A stretch of DNA of 64,000 nt, taken from positions 62,001 through 126,000 of the forward strand of contig CAVWCQ010000001.1 of assembly GCA_963753545.1 (NCBI GenBank). Reading direction: 5' to 3'. Below the pieces are notes generated by a model, which saw only the letters and a list, made by a program, of their open reading frames with translations, made no database searches and was not told the origin of the DNA. The stretch is from CAVWCQ01 sp963753545. Its GTDB lineage: Bacteria > Chloroflexota > Anaerolineae > Aggregatilineales > Aggregatilineaceae. The position numbers and the translations under genes were made by a program. This document shows, in pieces, positions 26,155 to 35,200 of the stretch; positions within the stretch are counted from its first letter, which is position 1; the number at the start of each line of letters is the position of its first letter.

Positions 26155-27206
26155 GGGTAAATTCCTCCGAAGTCGATTGCGGACGATTCTTGGAAGCCAC
26201 ACATCAAATTCATGCACTGCACAGCCGATCCCGCCGCGCCCTTGCCGAGATTGTCAATCGCGCACAGCAGCGCCGCGCGCCCGGTTGCCGGGTCATATTC
26301 CCAGCCGACATCGGCATAGTTGGTTCCCGCCAGCAGACGCGGTTCGGGATGGCGGTAAATCCCGGCCTTGTCGTGGACGATGCGGATAAACGGCTCTTCT
26401 TTCCACGCCTCTCGATAGCAGGACCACAAATCGCGCTCCGCCAGTCCGGTGGGCAGCGTCAGATAAACCGCCGCTGCTATACCGCGCACCATTTCCACGC
26501 TGGTCACGGCCATCCGCACGTCGAACGTGCCGCACGGGATCAGGTTCTGCCGGACCTCTGCTTCATGGCGGTGTCCTACCAGGGCGAAGGGGCGCACCAC
26601 ACCGCTTCTGACCGGGTGGTGGCTGGCCTCGCTGGGCGAGTTTCCGCCCTCGCTGCTGCCGACTTTGATATCAACCATCAGCGGCTGATCGTTGGGCAGC
26701 AAACCGCCTTTAGCCAGCGCCCACAGCGCGAACGTGGTTGCCGTCGCGTTGCAGCCCACACCGCTCACATAAGACGCGGTGCGGATCGCTTCCCGGTACA
26801 GTTCGGGCAGCCCGTAGACGAAGCGTGCCAGCCAGTCGGGGGCGGCATGATCGTGCCCATAGATAGCGGCATACTGGGTCGCGTCGCGCAGGCGAAAATC
26901 GGCGCTGAGGTCGATCAGGCGCGGTGCAAGAGAGGCATATTGATCGATGTGTTTCTGAGCTTCACCATGAGGAAGCGCCAGAAAGAGGAGATCGCAAGGA
27001 GTCAGGGCTTCACGGCTGCTAAAGCGAAGGGCCGTGCGTCCCCGTAAATGAGGGTGAACGTGATAGACAAACTTACCAGCATTCCGTTCCGACGTGGCCT
27101 GGACAACTTCCACGCCTGGATGACTCAGCAGCAAGCGGAGCAGTTCACCGCCTGCGTACCCGGATGCGCCGACAATTCCGACCCGTATTAATGGTTCTTC
27201 ATTCAT
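26151..27206 (-). CDS. lysY: LysW-aminoadipyl phosphate reductase
   Basis: An ArgC-like NADPH-dependent reductase of 351 residues. GIVGASGYAGGELLRLLLSH is the Rossmann loop, YVSGVGCNATATTFALWAL contains the catalytic Cys, and HRHEAEV carries the catalytic His. The motif VGSSEGGNSPSEASHHPVRS is typical of the LysY/ArgC clade. It forms LysW-bound aminoadipate semialdehyde. It is coupled by ATGA overlaps to lysX upstream and lysZ downstream. Confidence 0.9.
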   Translation of the reverse strand: MNEEPLIRVGIVGASGYAGGELLRLLLSHPGVEVVQATSERNAGKFVYHVHPHLRGRTALRFSSREALTPCDLLFLALPHGEAQKHIDQYASLAPRLIDLSADFRLRDATQYAAIYGHDHAAPDWLARFVYGLPELYREAIRTASYVSGVGCNATATTFALWALAKGGLLPNDQPLMVDIKVGSSEGGNSPSEASHHPVRSGVVRPFALVGHRHEAEVRQNLIPCGTFDVRMAVTSVEMVRGIAAAVYLTLPTGLAERDLWSCYREAWKEEPFIRIVHDKAGIYRHPEPRLLAGTNYADVGWEYDPATGRAALLCAIDNLGKGAAGSAVQCMNLMCGFQESSAIDFGGIYP

Positions 27207-28060
27207 ATGGGGACCTCCGCCACTTGAAACATAAAGCGCGCGATATGCCAGGGGATGTTGACCCCGGTTGTCGTGATGCTGTTGCGAAATTCCATCGTGT
27301 GATTGACTTCGTTGACCAGCAGGCCGCGATCCGGCGCTTCCAGCAGGTCAATAGCGAGGATGCCGCCCGCTCCGTCGCTGACAGCCAGGGCGGATCGGCG
27401 GCACAGATCGGCAATTTCCGGCGTGACCGGGCAGTTGCTGGCCTGTCCGCCGCGTGCCGTGTTGGTGATCCAGTGCGCTGAGTTGCGATAAATGGCGCAG
27501 ATCGTCTCGGTTCCGATCACGAACGCGCGGATATCGCGGGATGGCTTTTCAATGTACTCTTGCACATAGTAGGCGTGGTGGTTCACTCCGCCAAGCGTTT
27601 CCTTGTGTTCGATTACGGCTTCCGCTGCATCCCGATCATTGATCCGGGCCAGCAGTCGCCCCCAGGAACCCACAGGCGGCTTGAGTACCACCGGGTAGCC
27701 AATATGCTCGATGGCCTCGAACGCGGCTTCAGGACTCAAGGCGATTTCGGTGCGCGGCTGCGGAACCCGTGCCGAGGCAAGCGCTACCGACGTGCGGATT
27801 TTGTCGGCGCAGGTGCTGGCCGTCGCATAAGAATTCACCACGCGCACGCCCGCCGCTTCAAACAGCAGCGAGGCGACCAATCCCGCGCTGGTGCTGATGC
27901 TGCGTTCCAGCACAACATCAACCTCCGGCACGTATTCACCGACCCGCGCCGCGATTTCGCGCTCGTCCATCCGAACAACAGGCACTCCGAGTTTTTCGAA
28001 CTCCTCGAAGAGCAGTTTTTCTTCAATGCGTATGCGGCTGCAAAGAATTCCTATCCTCAT
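27203..28060 (-). CDS. lysX: LysW-aminoadipate ligase (ATP-grasp)
   Basis: 285 residues from ATG 28060, overlapping the lysW stop (ATGA). ATP-grasp fold of the RimK type: GYPVVLKPPVGSWGRLLAR binds ATP, VQEYIEKPSRDIRAFVIG covers the grasp loop and metal region, and VNEVNHTMEFRNS is the substrate-specificity motif of LysX. It links the amino group of alpha-aminoadipate to the C-terminal Glu of LysW, protecting it against cyclisation. Catalytic region intact. Confidence 0.93.
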   Translation of the reverse strand: MRIGILCSRIRIEEKLLFEEFEKLGVPVVRMDEREIAARVGEYVPEVDVVLERSISTSAGLVASLLFEAAGVRVVNSYATASTCADKIRTSVALASARVPQPRTEIALSPEAAFEAIEHIGYPVVLKPPVGSWGRLLARINDRDAAEAVIEHKETLGGVNHHAYYVQEYIEKPSRDIRAFVIGTETICAIYRNSAHWITNTARGGQASNCPVTPEIADLCRRSALAVSDGAGGILAIDLLEAPDRGLLVNEVNHTMEFRNSITTTGVNIPWHIARFMFQVAEVPI

Positions 28061-28224
28061 TCGCCCCAATCTTCCATTTCCATAGGAGCCAGATCAACGG
28101 TGAGCGGCTCCAGGCTCACGACCTCAAGTTCTGCCCCACAGTCAGCACATGCCAGAATTTCACCCTGCATGACATCCTCGGCTACGGTAAGCGCAGCCCC
28201 GCACTCAACACATTCGGTTTGCAT
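28057..28224 (-). CDS. lysW: Lysine biosynthesis carrier protein LysW
   Basis: Only 55 residues. It has two CxxC knuckles (C5/C8 and C26/C29) that bind zinc, an acidic surface and the diagnostic C-terminal EDWGE, whose last Glu carries the pathway intermediates. An AAGGAG ribosome site lies seven bases before the ATG. It is the first structural gene of the operon, 41 bases downstream of the leader terminator, and overlaps lysX. No LysN (aminoadipate aminotransferase) is seen nearby; that step must be done elsewhere. Confidence 0.95.
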   Translation of the reverse strand: MQTECVECGAALTVAEDVMQGEILACADCGAELEVVSLEPLTVDLAPMEMEDWGE

Positions 28225-28264
28225 GATTGGCTCTCCTTATTCAATTGGACTCTGAAAACGGACG

Positions 28265-28307
28265 AAATTAAAAGCGCCTCACCCGGCGGTTGCTTAGGTG
28301 AGGCGCT
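28265..28307 (-). terminator. Intrinsic terminator in the lysine operon leader (attenuator)
   Basis: Read on the minus strand: an 11-bp perfect stem (arms 28307-28297 and 28283-28273), a 13-nt loop, then TTTTAATTT. It lies between the leader peptide stop (28333) and the lysW start, so termination here would silence all ten lysine genes. An upstream segment at 28353-28344 can pair with 28289-28280, which covers the loop and the first four bases of the 3' arm, giving an alternative structure. Confidence 0.75.
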
Positions 28308-28332
28308 CTGTTGACGAGACGAAAGAACGCGA

Positions 28333-28419
28333 TTAGCCGATAGCCGCCAGGCGGGGACAGAAAACCTTCTTTTTCAAGAGGGGAAACTGAATCAGCAGGT
28401 AAAAGCTTTTTCTGTGCAT
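28333..28419 (-). CDS. Putative lysine leader peptide of the lys operon
   Basis: A 28-codon frame, ATG 28419 to TAA 28333, reading MHRKSFYLLIQFPLLKKKVF then eight more residues. It contains three consecutive Lys codons (AAA AAG AAG, 28374-28366) and one more at residue 4. It lies between a plausible promoter (28488-28460) and the terminator at 28307. The layout matches ribosome-mediated attenuation: scarce charged tRNA-Lys would stall the ribosome on the Lys run and let the downstream GCCTGGCGG segment pair with the terminator loop. No strong ribosome site is visible, which is the main doubt. Confidence 0.6.
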   Translation of the reverse strand: MHRKSFYLLIQFPLLKKKVFCPRLAAIG

Positions 28420-28459
28420 GGCGATGGGTAGGTCTCGTAAGGCTTCAGATTCAAAACAA

Positions 28460-28488
28460 AGAGTAGGTTTTATTTTGTCAGAAGTCAA
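28460..28488 (-). promoter_or_regulatory. Candidate promoter of the lysine operon
   Basis: On the minus strand, TTGACT (28488-28483), a 17-base spacer and TACTCT (28465-28460). This puts transcription start near 28453, about 34 bases ahead of the leader peptide ATG. The -35 matches 5 of 6 consensus positions, the -10 only 3. Confidence 0.45.
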
Positions 28489-28557
28489 TCGTACAAAAAC
28501 GACAAAACCGTTTATTTACGAAGATGATAGCCCATGCGTTTGCCAGAATTCTGTTGT

Positions 28558-29223
28558 TCAATTCGCCGAAGACCCTTTGCCCACCAGCCCATGATGGATC
28601 GCCCAGGCAACGGCTTCCGTGCGCGTTTCTACGTTCAGCTTTTCAAGAATGCAGCTGACATAAAATTTGATCGTCGAGACGCTGAGCGAAAGCTGCTCTG
28701 CAATTTGTGGATTAGTCAGACCTTTCGCCAGCAGTTCCAGCACCTCTAACTCGCGCTCTTTCAAATCCATCAGCGGGTCCGGCGTCCGGCTGTGCGCACG
28801 GATCAATGCCTGTGCGGCTTCCGGCGAAAGGGTAGACTGTTCGGCATGCGCGGCCCGGATCGCCCGCGCCATATCATGAATTGAGGCGTTCTTGAGCAGA
28901 TAGCCGATGGCTCCTGCCTGCATCGCTTCTTCAACCCGCTCCTCATCACCAAAACTGGACAGGATCAAAACGGGTAGATTGGGAAAGCGGGCGCGGATCG
29001 CGCGGGTCGCTTCAATGCCGTTCATATCCGGCATCACGAGGTCCATCATCACCACGTCAGGGCGCAGATGTTCGCACAGTTCCAGCGCTTCGGCTCCACT
29101 GCCCGATTCGCCAACCAGTTCCAGGTCATCAAACGCCCGCAAAAAGTTAGCTAACCCCGAACGGACTATGGCATGATCATCGACGATGATAATCCGAATC
29201 GCATCCTCTTTTTTTTCTGTCAC
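28558..29223 (-). CDS. NarL/FixJ-type response regulator
   Basis: 221 residues, GTG start at 29223. Receiver domain: IIIVDDHAIVRSG (acidic pair), VVMMDLVMPDMNG (phospho-Asp) and LLKNAS (conserved Lys). C-terminal LuxR-type helix-turn-helix: LKERELEVLELLAKGLTNPQ through STIKFYVSCILEKLNV. It lies 6 bases after the corrected stop of the kinase gene and is its likely partner. Target genes unknown; the lysine operon begins downstream with its own promoter. Confidence 0.9.
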   Translation of the reverse strand: MTEKKEDAIRIIIVDDHAIVRSGLANFLRAFDDLELVGESGSGAEALELCEHLRPDVVMMDLVMPDMNGIEATRAIRARFPNLPVLILSSFGDEERVEEAMQAGAIGYLLKNASIHDMARAIRAAHAEQSTLSPEAAQALIRAHSRTPDPLMDLKERELEVLELLAKGLTNPQIAEQLSLSVSTIKFYVSCILEKLNVETRTEAVAWAIHHGLVGKGSSAN

Positions 29224-29229
29224 GTTTGC

Positions 29230-30248
29230 TTAACGCTCCCACCGCAGCAAAATACGAGTCCCCTGGCCGGATAAACTCTCAACCGCGAGTTCCCCCCAAT
29301 CGTGTCGGCTCGTTCCTGCATATTCAGCAGGCCGAAATGGCCCGGCTTCACTTCGTCCAGCACAAATCCCCGGCCATTGTCTTCAATAATGAGTTCCGTA
29401 CTCCCCGCCTGTCCATCCAATGTGATATGCACTTGCGTCGCGCGGGAATGTTTTGAGATGTTGTTCAGCGCCTCCTGGGCGATTCGATAGAAGGAGATGT
29501 GAACCTCCTGCGGCAGCGGCGCGCACTCCTCGGCTTCGACCACCACATCAATCGTGGTCCGGGTTTTGAGGATGCTGCCAAGCTGTTCCAACAGAGTTTT
29601 CAGGCTGGCTTTGACCAGCGTTTCGGGCCGCAGTTCCAACAGCAGCACGCGCATCTCGGCCAGTGCGGTTTGCGCCAGAGTATAAATTTGCCCCAGCCCG
29701 GCCTCGATCTCGTCGGGCCGTTCCTTGTGCTGGAACAGCAGGGTCTCCGCGACCACGCTGGCGGTAAACAGCGTCTGGCTGACAGCATCATGCAGATCGC
29801 GTGCCAGCCGTTCCCGTTCGCGGATCGCCGCCAGTTTTTCCGCCTGTTGGTGAAGCTGGTACAGTGCCAACTGCGACTCCACTCGTGCGATCACTTCCTC
29901 CAACTGGAACGGCTTGGTGATATAGTCCACCCCGCCAGCCTGGAAAGCTTTCACTTTGTCGAGCGTTTCTTCCAGCGAACTGATAAAGACCACCGGGATG
30001 CTGCAAAGCTGTTGATCCGCTTTGATCTGGCGGCAGACCTCATAGCCATCCATGCCCGGCATGCGGATATCCAGCAGGATCAGGTCCGGCTTGACCGTTC
30101 GGGCCGCGATCAATCCCATCGACCCGCTGACAACCGCCCGCACGGTATGGCCACGCTCTTTCAAAATGGAAGACAGCAGTTGAAGATTGGCGGGTTTGTC
30201 GTCAATGATGAGGATATCCCCATAGGGCGTGATCGGTTCGCTGTCCAC
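29230..30248 (-). CDS. Hybrid receiver-histidine kinase (HisKA_3), frameshifted near the end
   Basis: About 339 residues. N-terminal receiver domain (LIIDDKPANLQLL, LILLDIRMPGMDG, ITKPFQ), then a coiled linker, a HisKA_3 dimerisation helix with RERLARDLHDAVSQTL (phospho-His) and a HATPase domain (EALNNISKHSRATQ, IEDNGRGF, GHFGLLNMQERA). After the GG of the last box the frame shifts in a C6/G6 run (29292-29297) where one base is probably missing; the corrected end reads ELAVESLSGQGTRILLRWER with a stop at 29230. No membrane helix, so it is a soluble sensor. It pairs with the downstream NarL-type regulator. Confidence 0.85.
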
Positions 30249-30364
30249 TCAATATCTCCAATAATCAGTTTCGCCCTCATTATAGTCCACCCTGTTAGCG
30301 CAACGAAAAAACAATGCCTGGGAATGGTATAATAGGAGGAAATAGCTTTGCGAGTCAGGATGCT

Positions 30365-32290
30365 ATGTTCAAAAATCTTTTTGCCCTTACTGTTTTTCTG
30401 CTGCCCTTGTTCGTCCTTCACCCAGCCCCGGCGCTTAGCCAGGACGCGGATCCCATAACCATTGCGGTGGTTCTTGGCGCAGCCAACGATCCCTTTTATG
30501 CCACCTTGCAATCGGGTATTTTGCAGGGCGTGCAGGACGTTCACGCCGATGTTCAACTGATCGTCCGCAGCCCTGAACATCTGGATAGTAAGGTTCAGAT
30601 ATCCATCCTCCAGGAATTGATCGCGCGCGGTGACGTTGATTATCTGCTCGTCGCCCCGGCAGATATGCAGCAGTTGATCCCGGTATTGGAAGAGGCTCAC
30701 GAAGCGGGCATCCAGATTATCACAGTAGACACGTTTATAGCGGACGGTGACTATACATCGGGCAGTATAACCTTCCCGCTCACCTACATCGGCTCCGATA
30801 ACTTCACCAGCGGTTTTGCGGCCTGCCAGGTGTTGGCTGAAAACTTGCAGGAAGGCGCAAGCATCTACATCCAGCATGCCGGGCAGGGGATTAGCACGGT
30901 TGATCAGCGGCAGGCGGGCTGTGAAGCCGCTGCTTATGCCTTTGGCCTGGAAGTTGTCGCCGTTAATTACAATTCGGATGATGCGCGCGTGGCCCAGCGC
31001 CAGACGACAGCCATTCTCGATCAGTATCCCAATCTGGCCGGTATCTTTGGTACAAACTACTTCGGCGCATACGGGGCAGGCTTGGCCGTTCAGCAGGCAG
31101 GATTGGGGGGTCAGGTCAAAGTGGTTGCGATTGATGCCACCGTAAGCGCAGTCAATCTGCTGCAGGCGGGCATCATTACTGATATCATCGCTCAGAAACC
31201 CTATGAGATGGGTTACTGGGCGGCAGTGCTGGCCGCTGCCCATTCAAGGGGTTATGAAAGTTTCCCCAAACGTTTTCCCATCGACTACGTGTTGATGAAC
31301 GCTGGCAACATAAACGATCCGGCTGTTTCGCGCTTTGTCTATTCGACAACCGTCCAGGATCCCCAGCCGCCGCTCGGCGAGATGACGATAGCCTTTGTGC
31401 CCGGCGTGGATCGCGATCCGCCCGATACGTTCTATGTTACGCTCTCCAAAGGGGTGCAGGCTGCCGCGCAAATTTATGGCTTCCATGTGATTCAACAAGC
31501 TCCCGCCCACTTCAATCCTGAGGAACAGATTCCGATTATTGAGTCGGTTGTTGCCGAGAACGATATCGACTATCTGATCGCGGCCCCGACAGATCGCGAG
31601 GCGCTTATCCCGGTCTTGGAGCACGTCCACGACAGCGGCATTCCAGTGATCACGGTTGATACCTATATTGGTGACGGCGATTATGAATCTGGCACCGTGA
31701 CCTTTCCACTTACCTACATCGGCTCCGACAATGTGATGGGTGGTTATATTGGGTGCAGCCAGCTTGCGATGGCTGATATGCTCGGCACGGGGGCCAAAAT
31801 TTATATTCAGAACGTCCGGCCCGGTATCAGCACAACCGATGAGCGCGCTCAAGGGTGTCTGGCGGCTGCTGAAGACTTTGGCCTGGAAGTCGTGGCGATG
31901 GATTACAGCGATAATGTCATCGAAGACAGCACTGCCCAGACCATCAAAGTCTTGTCCGAACATCCCGATATTGTCGGCATTTTTGGCACAAATGTCTTTA
32001 GCGCGCAGGGAGCAGGGGCGGCGGTCCATGAGGTTGGGCTGGGCGGTATCGTCGAAGTGGTGGCTTTTGATGCGACCGAATTTGCTATCGACCTGTTGCA
32101 GAGTGGCACTGTCACCCAGGTGATCGCCCAGAAACCGGCAGACATGGGCTACTTTGCAGTGCTGTGCGCAGTGGCTCATGCGCGGGGTATCAGCAGCATT
32201 CCCAAAAGTTGGTCCACGGGCTACGAAGTGATCAACATGAACAACCTGAGCGATCCCAATGTGGCGCGCTTTATCTACCGGGAAAATTGA
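30365..32290 (+). CDS. Secreted protein with two tandem type 1 sugar-binding domains
   Basis: 641 residues from ATG 30365 (AGGA five bases upstream). A signal peptide (about 1-26) is followed by two full periplasmic-binding domains of the ribose/galactose-binding type, each about 300 residues and clearly homologous: both contain DYL(L/I)(V/A)AP, ITVDT(F/Y)I, GDY.SG..TFPLTYIGSDN, GIS(T)..(Q/E)R and IAQKP..MGY. The single-domain protein at 35636 is a third homologue. The gene ends 1 base into the kinase start, so the pair is cotranscribed. I infer that it is a sugar sensor for the kinase, as in XylFII-LytS-type systems, rather than a transporter component. Confidence 0.8.
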   Translation: MFKNLFALTVFLLPLFVLHPAPALSQDADPITIAVVLGAANDPFYATLQSGILQGVQDVHADVQLIVRSPEHLDSKVQISILQELIARGDVDYLLVAPADMQQLIPVLEEAHEAGIQIITVDTFIADGDYTSGSITFPLTYIGSDNFTSGFAACQVLAENLQEGASIYIQHAGQGISTVDQRQAGCEAAAYAFGLEVVAVNYNSDDARVAQRQTTAILDQYPNLAGIFGTNYFGAYGAGLAVQQAGLGGQVKVVAIDATVSAVNLLQAGIITDIIAQKPYEMGYWAAVLAAAHSRGYESFPKRFPIDYVLMNAGNINDPAVSRFVYSTTVQDPQPPLGEMTIAFVPGVDRDPPDTFYVTLSKGVQAAAQIYGFHVIQQAPAHFNPEEQIPIIESVVAENDIDYLIAAPTDREALIPVLEHVHDSGIPVITVDTYIGDGDYESGTVTFPLTYIGSDNVMGGYIGCSQLAMADMLGTGAKIYIQNVRPGISTTDERAQGCLAAAEDFGLEVVAMDYSDNVIEDSTAQTIKVLSEHPDIVGIFGTNVFSAQGAGAAVHEVGLGGIVEVVAFDATEFAIDLLQSGTVTQVIAQKPADMGYFAVLCAVAHARGISSIPKSWSTGYEVINMNNLSDPNVARFIYREN

Positions 32291-35200
32291 TGACGACACC
32301 GACAACACAAAAACATCGCTGGTGGTCTCCGCGCAGCATCCGCCTCAAACTGCTGATCGCTTTTATTGCGATAGATGCCATGCTGATTCTCACCATTGGC
32401 AGCCTATCCTATTTTACGGCTCGAAACGCGCTGCGTAACGAAGCCCTGGATGGTATTGAAGCGCTGCGGGCCGCTCGCAGTGCCCAGATCAACCTCTGGT
32501 TTAGTGATCGCCAGCGTGATCTTCAGGCGCTGGTCGCCGATCCGAAGGTGGCGATTTTCGCCAATGCAGCAATAGACAGCCTGGATGACAGCGTAGATGC
32601 CAACGACACGCGGGAACAGCGTCTGAAGGAAATCGCCATTGCCTACCGCTATCACCCGGAACTGTCCGATGCCGGGGATAATTCGATCTACAGCACGATT
32701 CATGTTCGCGCCCACAGCTTTTACCAGAACCTTCTGGAAATCAACAAATACACAGATATTCTGATCCTCTCGCTGAACGGGGATGTGGTTTATAGTGTGA
32801 GTAAGCGCGAAGACTTTGCCACAAATATTTTCGATCAGCCCGACAATCCGCTGCTTGCCCCATTTCATCAGGTGGTAGACGGTGCCAGCGGTCCGGATTA
32901 TGTGACTTTTACCGATATCACGTTTTACAGACCCGTTGATAAGCCGGTGGTATTCTTCGCCGCGCCCCTCTTCAATCAGGGCAATATGGTTGGTGTGTTG
33001 GTGCTCGAACTGCCCATCGACACCCTGAATACCCTGCTCAATCTGCGGGATGGCCTGGGCAAAACGGGTGAAACGTACATCGTCGGCGGCGACCTGTTGT
33101 TCCGCAGCAACTCGCGTTTTCTCGATCTGCTCGATGTTAAAACAACAATCCTGAATAGCAGCACGCAGGTCGATACGGTCGCCAGCCGTTCCGCCCTCGC
33201 TGGATCTACCGAAACGCGCATCATTACCAATTACCGGGGCGTGCGCGTGTTAAGCGCCTGGAAGCCAATGGTTTTGCAGTCGGGCGGGTCGCTCGTTTGG
33301 GCGTTGATCATCGAAAAAGAGATATCCGAAGTCGAAGAACCTGCCCGCAATCTGCTCCTGTCGGTTCTGGCCCTGTCCCTGCTCGCCAGTTTAGGTGTGT
33401 TTGTCCTGTCGTACTTCATCTCCAACCAGATATCCAACCCACTGCGCCAATTGACCGAAACAGCGGAGCGCATTACGTCCGGCGAGCTGGAACAGCAGGT
33501 TTATATCGTCACCCAGGACGAAGTAGGCATCCTCGCCCAGGCATTCAACAAGATGACTGGGCAGTTGCGCGCCCTCATCGACAGCCTGGAAGAACGGGTC
33601 AGCGCCCGCACCCGTGACTTGCAGATCGCCTCGGATGTATCGAAGCAAATTACGACGGTGCTGGAAATCGAGAACCTGCTGCAAGAGGTCGTCATTCTGA
33701 CGGCGAGCCGCTTTGGGTTTTATGCTGTATTTGTCTACCTGTTCGATGAGGAACAGGAAAAGCTGATTTGTGCGGCAGGTGCCGACTCCGGCGGGAGGAT
33801 TGTGCCCCAGCACGACCGCCACGATATCGCGCTCGAATCCCACCCCAGCATCATCGCGCTGGCCGCTCGCACGCGGGAAACGGTTATCGCCAACGACATC
33901 CAGCCATCGGCGAATGCGCATTTGTCGCGCACTCGTTCCGAATTGGCGATCCCGATGATGCTGGGCAACCGTCTGCTGGGCGTCTTTGATCTTCAGGCCG
34001 AACAGCCAGAGCGCTTTAATGCTGAAGAACTGGGTGTGCTCAAGACGCTCTCCGAACAGATCGCTATTGCCGTGCGTAATGCCCAGTTGTTCGCCAACAC
34101 CCAGGCTGCCCAGATGGCAGCCGAAACCGCCAGTCAGGCGAAAAGCGTGTTCCTGGCTAATATGAGCCACGAACTGCGCACGCCTCTCAACGCCATTTTG
34201 GGCTTTTCGCAGTTGATGGTGCGCGATTCGTCCATGTCCTCGACCCAGAAAGAGTATGTAGACATCATCGGTCGCAGCGGTGAATACCTCCTCCAACTGA
34301 TTAACGACGTGCTGGAAATGTCCAAGATCGAGGCCGGGCGTGTCACGCTCAACCCGGAGAGTTTTGACCTGTATCGCCTGCTCTCCAGCGTGGAGCAGAT
34401 GCTCAAGGTGCGTGCAACCAGCAAAGGGCTGTATCTCACCTTCGAGCGGCGTGAGTGTGTTCCCCAGTATATGAAGGCGGATGAGAGCAGGCTGCGCCAG
34501 ATTTTGATCAACCTGATCAGCAACGGCATCAAATTCACCCGGCAGGGCGGGGTAACGGTTCGCATTAACTACCGTGCCGATCACAACCGCCTGATGGTCG
34601 AGGTGGAGGATACGGGTATTGGTATCGGAGAAGCCGATCTCGCCCGCGTCTTCGATATTTTCACCCAGTCAGACAGCGGTCAGGAAGCGCAGGAAGGAAC
34701 AGGGCTGGGTCTGCCTATCAGCCGTCATTTCGTCCGCCTGATGGGGGGTGATATCAAGGCTCAGAGCGAAGTTGATAAAGGCTCGGTTTTTGCCTTCGAT
34801 ATCCAGGTGGAGCCGTCGGCTCCCATCAGCGGCGACAGCGGCATCACCCGCCACGAAGTGATCGGTATTGCTCCCGGCCAACCTGTGCCGCGCATTCTGG
34901 TGGCAGAAGATAAATGGGAAAGCCGGACACTGCTCGTTAAGCTGTTAGAACCGGTTGGTTTTGATGTTCTGACCGCGTCCGACGGGCAGGAGGTGCTCGA
35001 TCTTTACCTGTCGCATGCGCCGGACCTGATTTTTATGGATATGCGCATGCCGATCATGGATGGCTACGAGGCAACACGCCGCATCAAAGCAACGGACCAG
35101 GGTAAGAACACCCCCGTGATCGCGGTCACTGCCAGCGCTTTCGAGCACGAACGGGCGCAAATCCTGGCCTGCGGCTGCGATGATTTTGTCCGTAAACCCG

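Noticed and set aside
28310..28500. T-box riboswitch or lysine (L-box) riboswitch ahead of lysW
   Set aside because: I see neither the T-box consensus that pairs with tRNA ends nor the five-helix lysine aptamer motifs; the Lys-codon leader explains the region better.
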